From Haloferax marisrubri (GTDB lineage Archaea > Halobacteriota > Halobacteria > Halobacteriales > Haloferacaceae): a stretch of DNA of 64,000 nt. The position numbers were made by a program, and so were the translations under genes. The notes under the pieces are model-generated. The model searched no databases. It was given only the letters and a program-made list of their open reading frames with translations, and was not told where the DNA came from. Below are positions 35,745-44,801 of this stretch, one piece after another (within the stretch, counting starts at the first letter, position 1; each line of letters starts with the position of its first letter). Location: contig NZ_LOPW02000001.1 in NCBI RefSeq assembly GCF_001469875.2, forward strand, positions 1 to 64,000. The letters run 5' to 3'.

Positions 35745-36083
35745 ATGGATCTCGACACGCGGCAGTTGACGCAGGCGGGGCTCATCGGCTATCTGGCGCT
35801 CGTCGTCGCGGCGTTCGCCACCGGGAACCCGACGCTCCGGCTCGCGGCCGACGCCGCCTTCGGACTGACGGCGGTTCTCCTCGGCGTCGTCACGCTTCGA
35901 ATTCCGGTGGACAGCCGACTCAAGTACGTCGCCGGCGGCGGGTTCGTCCTCGCCGGCCTCTCGCAGTTCGCCGAACTCGCCACCGGCGTGCAGTCGGTCG
36001 GACTCGCGAGCACGCTGTTCCTCGTCGGCGGCCTGCTGGGCTACCTCGCGCTCCGGCGCGAGACCGACGCGATGCCCTTCTGA
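35745..36083 (+). CDS. Small four-helix membrane protein
   Basis: A 112-residue hydrophobic protein with four helices (about residues 13-30, 34-50, 62-78 and 85-103) and short charged ends. The start at ATG 35745 gives a compact protein; an upstream ATG would add 8 residues. I do not recognise the family. It is convergent with the cysteine-less MGMT-like gene. Confidence 0.7.
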   Translation: MDLDTRQLTQAGLIGYLALVVAAFATGNPTLRLAADAAFGLTAVLLGVVTLRIPVDSRLKYVAGGGFVLAGLSQFAELATGVQSVGLASTLFLVGGLLGYLALRRETDAMPF

Positions 36084-36127
36084 ACTCCGGTGACTGCGGT
36101 GGTGACGGTGACAGCGACGACCGAAAA

Positions 36128-36583
36128 CTAGATTCCTTCCGACTTCCGGAGCGCCTCGACCACGTCGTCTGGCGCGGCGCTCGGACCGTCTGTCACGCGG
36201 TGGTCGGGGACGACGACCGGAACGGGATTGGCCGCGAGCGCCTTCCGGACGACGCGCTCGGAGTCGTCGTCTTCGGGGTCGAGCCCGGACATGCGGACGA
36301 GCAGAGCCACGTCGACGGTGTCGCCCTGTGGGACGTTTCGAAGCGACTCCAGCACGCTTCGCTGGTCGGTCGGGACGGTCAGACCGATTGGGACCGACGA
36401 GAGGTCCGTCTCGCCCCGGTCGATGGCGGCCAACACGGCGTCGAGGTGGTCGTGCTCTGACTCGGCGTCCGCCGGTAGCGAGTCCGGGAACGAGACGTTG
36501 ATGACCTTTCCGCTGACCACGCCGACCTGAACCGGGCGGCCGAGCGTGGACGATTCGCGCGCGTAGATTCCCGAGACGGGCAT
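36128..36583 (-). CDS. MGMT/Ogt-like protein lacking the active-site cysteine
   Basis: A 151-residue protein aligned by eye with O6-alkylguanine-DNA methyltransferases: VLESLRNVPQGDTVDVALLV corresponds to their VLxxLxxIPxGxT segment and NPVPVVVPDHRV to NPVPLVVPCHRV. The alkyl-accepting Cys is Asp127 (codon at 36203-36205). It therefore cannot repair by transfer; it may bind alkylated DNA like ATL proteins (which have Trp or Ala there) or have another role. It is divergent from trpC, sharing the intergenic region with the trp promoter. Confidence 0.78.
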   Translation of the reverse strand: MPVSGIYARESSTLGRPVQVGVVSGKVINVSFPDSLPADAESEHDHLDAVLAAIDRGETDLSSVPIGLTVPTDQRSVLESLRNVPQGDTVDVALLVRMSGLDPEDDDSERVVRKALAANPVPVVVPDHRVTDGPSAAPDDVVEALRKSEGI

Positions 36584-36705
36584 ACGTTCGGCTCCCGTCG
36601 CCGGACGCTTGACCCTTCCGGCGACGGCGTGGAGTCCGCCCCCTTCGACGGCGCGCTCTCGCCCGCGCGCACGCGCCAAACGGTGAGTGTCCCCGCCGAC
36701 GCAAG

Positions 36706-36737
36706 CCTTATGTACAGATACGTGCGTTAGTGTACAT
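36706..36737 (+). promoter_or_regulatory. trpCBA promoter with two TGTACA boxes
   Basis: A TATA-like CTTATGTA lies at 36707-36714, about 29 bases before the ATG. TGTACA occurs at 36711-36716 and again at 36731-36736, 20 bases apart (two helical turns) and forming the inverted pair ATGTACA...TGTACAT. The boxes overlap the TATA region and the predicted start site, a good place for a repressor. TGTACA is the known TRP box bound by TrpY in Methanothermobacter. Confidence 0.65.
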
Positions 36738-36739
36738 CA

Positions 36740-37491
36740 ATGAACGCTAGTGGAGACGAATTAGCTCCCGACGTGCGCGCCATCTTGGAGAGCGCGCGGG
36801 AGCGACCCGGCGGGGAGACGCGCGTGTCGGTCGACGCGCGGTCGTTCCCCGAGGCCGTGGCCGAGACGGAGGCCGCGGGCCGGGTCCCCGTCATCGCTGA
36901 GGTGAAGCCCACGAGTCCGACGACAGCGGGCGTCCGCGAGGACGACCCGGTCGAACTGGCCCGCGAGATGGTCGCCGGCGGCGCGACGGCGCTGTCGGTT
37001 CTCACCGAACCCGAGCACTTCGGCGGCTCGACCGAGTCCCTGCAGCGCATCCGCGAGGCCGTCGACGTGCCCGTCCTCCGCAAGGACTTCATCATGAACG
37101 AGGCTCAACTGGACGTCGTCGAGTCCGACCTCGTGCTCCTCATCGCGCGGTTCGTCGGCGAGGACCTCCCGGACCTCGTCGAGGCGGCTCGCGACCGCGG
37201 CTTCCAGCCGCTCGTGGAGGTCCATACGCGCGAGGAACTCACGGCGGCGCTCGCGGCCGGCGCCGACATCGTCGGCATCAACAACCGCGACCTCGGACGG
37301 CTCGAAGTCGACCTCGGCACGTTCGAGGAACTCGCGCCCGAAGCGCCCGAGGACGTGCTTCTCGTGGCCGAAAGCGGCGTGAAGACGGTCGAAGACGCGC
37401 GACGGATGCGCGAGGCCGGTGCCGACGCCCTCCTCGTCGGGACGGCCATCATGGACGGCGACGTGCGACAGAACACGGAGACACTTACACA

Positions 37492-37495
<4 letters not shown>
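36740..37495 (+). CDS. trpC: Indole-3-glycerol-phosphate synthase
   Basis: A 251-residue TIM-barrel enzyme converting carboxyphenylamino-deoxyribulose phosphate to indole-3-glycerol phosphate. Signatures: [14 protein letters not shown] (IAEVKxxSPS, catalytic Lys), [18 protein letters not shown] and VAESGV near the C-terminus. First gene of a trpCBA operon; its stop overlaps the trpB start (ATGA). The rest of the pathway (trpD, trpEFG) is outside this window. Confidence 0.95.
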
Positions 37496-38759
<1,264 letters not shown>

Positions 38760-38760
<1 letters not shown>

Positions 38761-39638
38761 TGTCGCTCGAAGACGCCTTCGCCGACGGCCCGGCGTTCGT
38801 CCCCTACCTCGCCGCCGGCGACCCCGACTACGAGTCCTCGCTGAAATACGTCGAGGCGCTCGAACGCGGCGGCGCGGACGTCATCGAACTCGGGCTTCCG
38901 TTCTCGGAGCCCATCGCCGAGGGGCCGACCATCCAGAACGCGGTGGTTCGGTCGCTCGAAGGCGGGATGACGCCGACGCGATTCTTCGAGTTCGTCGAGG
39001 ACCTCGACGTGTCGGTGCCGCTGGTCTGTATGACCTACTACAACCTCATCTACCGCTACGGCGACGAGAGCGAGGCGCAACGCGCCTCGAACACGAGCGG
39101 TGAAACCGTGAGTAACGGCCCGCGGCCGTTCGTCGAGAAGGCCGCCGAAGTCGGCATCGAGGGCTTCGTCGTCCCCGACCTGCCGGCCGAGGAGGCCGAC
39201 CCGCTCCGCGAGGCCTGCGACGAGTTCGGCCTCGACCTCGTCTTCATCGTCGCGCCGACGACCCGCGGCGAGCGTCTCGACCGCATCATGGAACAGGTCT
39301 CGGGTTACGTCTACGTGCAGGCGCGCCTCGGCACGACGGGCGCGCAGTCGAGCGTCTCCGACCAGACCGGTTCGTCGCTCGAACGACTCACCGACTACGA
39401 CGTGCCCAAGGCGGTCGGCTTCGGCATCAGTAGCGGCGACCACGCCGAGCGCATCGTCGCCAGCGGTGCCGACGGCATCATCGTCGGGAGCGCGCTCGTG
39501 GATATCGTCGCCGAGGGCCACGAGAACGGCGACGACGCCGAAACAGTCGCCGACCGCCTCGAAACGCTCGCCCGCGAGCTGAAAGACGGTGCGGTAGCGG
39601 GCGCGTCGCAACGCCCACCGCATCCGGAACGCACATAA
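38760..39638 (+). CDS. trpA: Tryptophan synthase alpha chain
   Basis: A 292-residue TIM barrel that cleaves indole-3-glycerol phosphate to indole for TrpB. The catalytic Glu is Glu43 in VIELGLPFS. The second acid, Asp60 in enteric TrpA (LADG), is Glu54 here (IAEG), and the preceding SDP is SEP, both acidic replacements that lengthen the side chain. The phosphate-binding [10 protein letters not shown] is intact. A loop after residue 100 ([19 protein letters not shown]) is longer than in bacteria. The ATG overlaps the trpB stop. Confidence 0.94.
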
Positions 39639-39662
39639 CCACTCTGCCACCCTTTCTCATAC

Positions 39663-40463
39663 ATGAACACCGACATCGGACTCTCCGCACGACTCGAACG
39701 CATCTCCACAGACGGGCGATACCTCATCGTCCCGATGGACCACGGCATCACCCTCGGCCCGGTCACGGGCCTCGTCGATATCGAATCCACCATCGACGGC
39801 ATCACCCGCGGCGGCGCGGACGCCGTCCTCACGCACAAGGGCACCGCGCCGCGCGTCCACCCGAACAAGAACGGCAAAGGCTACATCGTTCACGTAAACG
39901 GCTCGACCGTCATCGGTCCGGACGAAAACGACAAGCGACTCACCGGCACCGTCGAAGACGCCCTCCGCGTCGGTGCCGACGCCGTCTCCTTCCACATCAA
40001 CGTCGGCTCGAACTACGAGCCCGACCAGATGACCCAACTCGCCGACCTCTGTTCCCGCGCCGCCGACTTCGGCGTGCCCGTCCTCGCGATGTCCTACGCC
40101 CGCGGTCCCGGCATCGACGAACAGGACCCCGAGGCGCTCGCCCACGCCGTCCGCCTCGCCGAGGAAGTCGGTGCCGACGTGGTGAAGACGGCCTACAGCG
40201 GCGACGCGGAGTCCTTCGGTCGCGTCGTCGAGGCCACGCGCCTGCCGGTCGTCATCGCCGGCGGCAGTCGCGGCACCGACCGCGAGACGGTCGAGATGGT
40301 CCGCGGCACGATGGACGCCGGCGCGGCCGGCGTCTCGATGGGCCGTTCCATCTTCCAACACGAGAACCCCGAGGCCATCACCCGCGCCGTGAGCGCCGTC
40401 ATCCACGACGACGCCGACGCCGATACGGCCCTCGAACGCGCCGGTCTCGGTATCGAGGCGTAA
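39663..40463 (+). CDS. 2-amino-3,7-dideoxy-D-threo-hept-6-ulosonate synthase (class I aldolase family)
   Basis: The 266-residue product belongs to the archaeal branch that starts the alternative shikimate route. It would join a ketose-derived unit with aspartate semialdehyde to make ADTH. VPMDHGI at residues 24-30 and the Schiff-base Lys175 in VVKTAYSG match the ADTH synthase / archaeal fructose-bisphosphate aldolase family. Placement 25 bases after trpA and near the 3-dehydroquinate synthase II gene favours the aromatic role over glycolysis. Confidence 0.88.
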   Translation: MNTDIGLSARLERISTDGRYLIVPMDHGITLGPVTGLVDIESTIDGITRGGADAVLTHKGTAPRVHPNKNGKGYIVHVNGSTVIGPDENDKRLTGTVEDALRVGADAVSFHINVGSNYEPDQMTQLADLCSRAADFGVPVLAMSYARGPGIDEQDPEALAHAVRLAEEVGADVVKTAYSGDAESFGRVVEATRLPVVIAGGSRGTDRETVEMVRGTMDAGAAGVSMGRSIFQHENPEAITRAVSAVIHDDADADTALERAGLGIEA

Positions 40464-40549
40464 CGCGGCTCGCGGCTTTCCGACGACGGTTCTGTTTTCT
40501 CCACATCGCCGGCCTACAGATAGATACCCGCCGAGCGCGAACTCCAAGT

Positions 40550-40959
40550 ATGCGCGTCACGATGTGGGAGTTCGCGGTCGACGTGGACGAACGACTCCTC
40601 GGGTGTTCTCCCGAGTCGCTTCGCGAGCAACTCGCCGAGTACGAACGCGGAGAGCGCCGCGAGTTCGACGTGGACGTGCGGTTCCCGACTCCTTTACCGG
40701 CGACGTGATGCGCGTCATGGCGTCGATTCCGCACGGCGAGACGCGCACCTACGGCGAGGTCGCGGCCGAACTCGACAGCCACGCGGTCGCCGTCGGGCAG
40801 GCTTGCGGGCGGAATCCGGTCCCGCTCGTCGTCCCGTGTCACCGCGTCGTCGGCGCGGACTCCCTCGGCGGCTTCTCCGCGGCCGGCGGCGTCGACCTGA
40901 AGCGCGCGCTCCTCGACCACGAGGGCGGCACGGTCCAGACGGGGCTGGACGCGTTCTGA
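40550..40959 (+). pseudogene. ogt: Frameshifted O6-alkylguanine-DNA methyltransferase
   Basis: The N-terminal 45 codons from the ATG at 40550 (MWEFAVDVDERLLG and on to REFDVDVRF) and the C-terminal part (DSFTGDVMRVMASIPHGETR, then NPVPLVVPCHRVVG with the active Cys and LGGFSAAGG) lie in two different frames. The first frame runs into a TGA at 40706-40708. One base is missing around 40685-40687, where CCGAC should read CCNGAC to give RFPDSFTG. Either the gene is broken, or the sequence has an error; a start at the ATG 40708 would leave only the 84-residue catalytic core. Confidence 0.82.
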
Positions 40960-41768
40960 CTGTTTTCATATCGCCGTAATTGGTTTATCGGCTACCGATT
41001 CAGACGAGACGACGGCCTGCTGGAGACCGGTCGGTGTTTTTCGACGACTCGGCTGGACCACACACTCGGCTCTCCGCTTGATTCTCTGCTCGCCGAGTGG
41101 CCCGTGGGATTCGAACTTCGCGTTCGATTGACGCCCACTGGCCTGCGTCGGCGACAGCGTCCACCCTCGGAAAGCGAACTAGATCACCGACCCACCGCGT
41201 CGATGGCGGTTGACGGAGTCGGTCTTCCCGACCGTTACCCCCCGGGGTTTCGTACGGGATATCGGGTCGCACGTGTGCCGACCGGTTCTACATCTGCGAG
41301 TCAGTTATCCTCGATAGCCCGGGCGAACTCGCCAGAGGGCGGACTCACAATCGATTCCACGGTGTGCAGTTGACTCGCCTCTCGACCAAGTGCCACGGCT
41401 GACCAGTCTCGGCCGGGAACTCTCTCCGAACTGCGACCCAATCACCGTCCCGTCGAAGTGTCGTTCTCGAACACCCGTGTCGAAGCCTTCGACTCGACCG
41501 CAGGTGCTGTCCTCCGAACTCCGTCGCAATCACCGCGCCCTCCCAAGCCTGTGTCTCAGACTCAACAGCCCCAATCGAAGTCTTCGACTCGCGCCAGCGC
41601 GTTCGAATCGGTCGTTCAATCGCCGCATTTCGACCCGCATTACAGAAATAAACTCTATGGCGCGATATAGAATTGGTAGGGTTCCGGCCTCGTCGTCCCG
41701 GCGCGACCCGTTCGCCGTCCGTTGATTCATCCGCCACGTTCAAGCCCACCCACCGAGTGAAGTCGATA
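40960..41768. other. 809-base region without a recognisable gene
   Basis: Unusually long and less GC-rich for this genome. Open frames here are short and have atypical composition (Ser/Thr/Pro/Arg-rich), so I do not call any. It holds a CTAG at 41179, a GTGGGATTCGAAC at 41104-41116 that looks like the complement of a tRNA T-loop 3' end without the matching T-stem, and an AT-rich patch at 41640-41672. It may be decayed coding or integrated DNA. Confidence 0.6.
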
Positions 41769-42947
41769 ATGACACGAAGCGTCTGGCTCAAAGCCGACGA
41801 CGCGGTCGGCGACTGGGAGACGCGGAAGCGACGCATCACGGCCGGACTGGAAGCCGGCGTCGACTGGGTTCTCGTCGACGAGGCCGACGTCGAGAAGGTG
41901 CGCGAACTCGGCGACGTCAACATCGCCGCGTTCCGGACCGACGCCGACGTCCACGTGATGGAAGCAGAGGAAGGCGACGAAGAGCCCGAGGCGCTCGCAG
42001 ACGCCTACATCGTCGGCAAGGACGGCGAGGGCGACGCGACCGTCGAACTCCCCTCCGACTTCTCCGGGTCCGCCGACCTGACGACGCTCCGCCGCGGCGA
42101 CGACCTCGCAAACGGGTCGTACGTCCGCATCCTGAGCAAGGACTACGAGGCGTTCGCCGAGGAGGCCGCCCGCGACGGCGATTACACCATCGTCATCGGC
42201 GAGGACTGGACCATCATCCCGCTGGAGAATCTCATCGCCCGCATCGGCGAGGAGACCGACCTCATCGCGGGCGTCACGACCGCCGAGGAGGCCAAGACCG
42301 CCTTCGAGACGCTCGAACTCGGCTCCGACGGCGTCCTCCTCGACAGCGACGACCCCGACGAGATTCGAAAGACCGTCGAGGTCCGCGACGAGGCCGAACG
42401 CGAGTCGCTCGACCTCGTCTGGGCCGAGGTCACGGAGGTCGAACGCACGGGTATGGCCGACCGCGTCTGCGTCGACACGGGAACCATCATGGACCACGAC
42501 GAGGGGATGCTCGTCGGCTCGATGGCACGCGGCCTTTTCTTTGTCCACGCCGAGACGGCGAAGTCCCCGTACGTCGCGTCTCGGCCGTTCAGAGTCAACG
42601 CCGGCGCGGTCCACGCCTACGCGCGGACCCCCGACGGCGGCACGGTCTATCTCTCCGAACTCGAAAGCGGCGACGAGGTGCAGCTCATCGACACGAACGG
42701 GAACACCCGCGAGGCCATCGTCGGGCGCGTGAAGATAGAAAAGCGACCGATGTTCCGCATCTCCGCCGACTACGAGGGCGACCGCGTCACCACGCTCCTG
42801 CAGAACGCCGAGACCATCAAGGTCCACACCCGAGAGGGTCGGACCGCGGTCACCGATCTCGAACCCGGCGACGAGATGCTCATCTACTACGAGGACACGG
42901 CTCGTCACTTCGGCGAGGCCGTCGAAGAGAGCATCATCGAGAAGTAG
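41769..42947 (+). CDS. 3-dehydroquinate synthase II
   Basis: A 392-residue archaeal enzyme that converts ADTH-derived intermediate to 3-dehydroquinate with NAD, replacing bacterial AroB. It begins with SVWLKADDAVGDWETRKR and contains the diagnostic GTIMDHDEGMLVGSMARGLF (about residues 237-257, Asp/His metal and catalytic residues) and SRPFRVNAGAVHAY. The reading frame is open upstream, but the ATG at 41769 matches the family start. It pairs functionally with the ADTH synthase 1.3 kb upstream. Confidence 0.93.
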   Translation: MTRSVWLKADDAVGDWETRKRRITAGLEAGVDWVLVDEADVEKVRELGDVNIAAFRTDADVHVMEAEEGDEEPEALADAYIVGKDGEGDATVELPSDFSGSADLTTLRRGDDLANGSYVRILSKDYEAFAEEAARDGDYTIVIGEDWTIIPLENLIARIGEETDLIAGVTTAEEAKTAFETLELGSDGVLLDSDDPDEIRKTVEVRDEAERESLDLVWAEVTEVERTGMADRVCVDTGTIMDHDEGMLVGSMARGLFFVHAETAKSPYVASRPFRVNAGAVHAYARTPDGGTVYLSELESGDEVQLIDTNGNTREAIVGRVKIEKRPMFRISADYEGDRVTTLLQNAETIKVHTREGRTAVTDLEPGDEMLIYYEDTARHFGEAVEESIIEK

Positions 42948-42960
42948 TCCCGGAGAACCG

Positions 42961-42966
42961 TTTTTT
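42961..42966 (+). terminator. T6 tract after the dehydroquinate synthase gene
   Basis: Six consecutive T 14 bases after the stop codon, in a GC-rich context (AACCGTTTTTTCGAGG), a standard archaeal termination signal. Confidence 0.55.
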
Positions 42967-42992
42967 CGAGGCGAACCGCCGACGGGAGCGAG

Positions 42993-43388
42993 TTATTCTT
43001 CGACCGTGTACCATTCGAGTTCCGTCGCACACCACGGACAGAAGTCGAGGTTTCGGTCGAGTTCACCGCCGCAGACCGGGCAGGTCGGCTCCCCGTTCGC
43101 GTTGCGGCCGCGCGGGCGACTTCCGACGCGGTAGGCGTCGAACGCGCTCAGGAACAGCAGTCCGAGGACGGGGAGCATCACCTCTCTCGGAACCGAGTCC
43201 ACGGTCACGGTCGCCGGGTCGGCGAACGTCGAGAGCAACACCAGCCCCGCGCCGACGACGAAGGTGAACCACGCGATCGCGCGTCGCCACTCGCGGAGAT
43301 AGACGTGGCCAGCCCCGGCGATTCCGAGCGAGGCACCAACCACGCCGACGAGGGCGGCGACGACGGCGCGACGACGAGCATCGGGCAT
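42993..43388 (-). CDS. Membrane protein with C-terminal zinc ribbon
   Basis: A 131-residue protein with three hydrophobic helices (about residues 8-27, 35-55 and 68-85) and a cytoplasmic double-CxxC ribbon, CPVC and CPWC near residues 103-120. I recall haloarchaeal DUF7575 as a similar ribbon domain. The function is unknown. It is convergent with the dehydroquinate synthase gene. Confidence 0.8.
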   Translation of the reverse strand: MPDARRRAVVAALVGVVGASLGIAGAGHVYLREWRRAIAWFTFVVGAGLVLLSTFADPATVTVDSVPREVMLPVLGLLFLSAFDAYRVGSRPRGRNANGEPTCPVCGGELDRNLDFCPWCATELEWYTVEE

Positions 43389-43504
43389 TGTTCGTTGGCG
43401 TCGTCGTCCGCGCTCTTAAACGTCTGGATTGTCGGACAGTCAGCCAATGCGTACTGAAGGACGTCGATACCCGCCCGAACGCCCCGTGTTCGACCGTTCC
43501 GAGG

Positions 43505-44599
43505 TTAGTCAGTCGTCTGCACGTCTTCCGAAGTCGGCGACGTCCCCGCGGCGCTGGTGGCCTCCGCCCCGTCGTGCGGTTCGTGTTCGACGGTGAACTC
43601 GCGGTCCGCCCCGTCGGCCGACGCCTCGACCGACGACACGCGGTACAGGCGGATGCGTCGCTCCTGTTTAGTCACGACCGGGAAGTCGTAGTGTTCGGCG
43701 TCGTGGCCGGGTCGCTCGTCGCGGTCGGCGACGAACTCCCGGTGGTCGTCGAGTCGGCGTTCGACCTCCGCGAGCGAGCGCGCCGGGAGGTCGTCGAGTC
43801 GGCGTTCGAACCCGGAGACGAGGTCGGCGTCGAGGTCGTAGCCGACCGAGTTCCGCCCCGCGAGCATGGCCGCGAGCGTCGTGGTGCCGGTGCCGACGAA
43901 GGGGTCGAAGACGGTGTCGCCGTAGACGGAGTACATCCGAATCAAGCGAAGCGGCAGTTCGACGGGGAACGCCGCCGAGCGCTCTCTGTCGCCCGAATCG
44001 AGGCCCTGGCCGGTCCCGCCGAACTCCCAGAGGTCGGAGAACCAGCGGTTGCGCTCCTCCCAGAAGAAGGCGCTCTCGTAGCGCCGGTCGTCGCCCGGCG
44101 GGAACGACCGGGGTTCGCCCTTCCGAACCACCAGCACGTACTCGTGTTCGAGCGTGACGTAGGCGTTCGTCGGGAGCGTCCCCGAGCCCATGAACTTCGT
44201 CAGGCGGTTCGTCGGCTTCCGCCAGATGGCGTCGGGAAGTGGCGTCAGCCCTCGCTCACCGAGCGCGGTGAGCACGCGGGCGTGGTTGGCGTACTGGCGA
44301 AACGACCCGTCGAGGCTCCGGGTCGCGTCGCCGACGTTCACGCAGGCGATTCCGCCGGGTGCGAGCACGCGAGCCACCTCGTCCCAGACGGCGTCGAGTT
44401 GCTCGTGCATCGCCTCGAAGGCGGCGTCGCCGTCGCCCGAATCGAGCGCCGCCGCGACGGCGTCGTCGCGCGCCGAAAACAGGTCGTCCCACATCTCTAT
44501 CATGGGGTACGGCGGCGACGTGACGACGAGGTTCACGCTCTCGTCGGCGAGTCCGGTGTCGGCGGCGTCGCCCACCGTGAGGGCGTGAGTCGTGCGCAT
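43505..44599 (-). CDS. zim: DNA N4-cytosine methyltransferase, CTAG type (Zim-like)
   Basis: A 364-residue site-specific methylase. Motif IV is TSPPYP at residues 27-32 (SPPY is typical of m4C enzymes) and the SAM-binding motif I, DPFVGTGTTTLAA, comes later, at about 228-240, so the motif order is beta class. It is an orphan: no restriction endonuclease lies nearby. In H. volcanii I recall HVO_0794 in this place as the enzyme that methylates CTAG. The start at ATG 44599 trims 9 residues from a possible longer frame. Confidence 0.88.
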   Translation of the reverse strand: MRTTHALTVGDAADTGLADESVNLVVTSPPYPMIEMWDDLFSARDDAVAAALDSGDGDAAFEAMHEQLDAVWDEVARVLAPGGIACVNVGDATRSLDGSFRQYANHARVLTALGERGLTPLPDAIWRKPTNRLTKFMGSGTLPTNAYVTLEHEYVLVVRKGEPRSFPPGDDRRYESAFFWEERNRWFSDLWEFGGTGQGLDSGDRERSAAFPVELPLRLIRMYSVYGDTVFDPFVGTGTTTLAAMLAGRNSVGYDLDADLVSGFERRLDDLPARSLAEVERRLDDHREFVADRDERPGHDAEHYDFPVVTKQERRIRLYRVSSVEASADGADREFTVEHEPHDGAEATSAAGTSPTSEDVQTTD

Positions 44600-44801
44600 C
44601 GTACGGACGTGTTCCCCCCGAAACAAAACCCTTCGCCTCGGCGGGAGGCCGGTCGGGTCGCTCGGTCGAACGGCTTTCGGGACTACCTCCGGCCGGCCGT
44701 CCCGACCAGCGCCGCCGCTGGCGGGCGAATAACCGAAAACTGAGTCGCTTCGTCCGGCTCGAACCGTCGTCCGGCGCGGGCGTCCGAATCGGAATCGGTC
44801 C

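Noticed and set aside
41104-41116. tRNA gene suggested by GTGGGATTCGAAC (complement of a T-loop)
   Set aside because: No matching T-stem, anticodon arm or acceptor can be drawn on either side, so it is at most a remnant.
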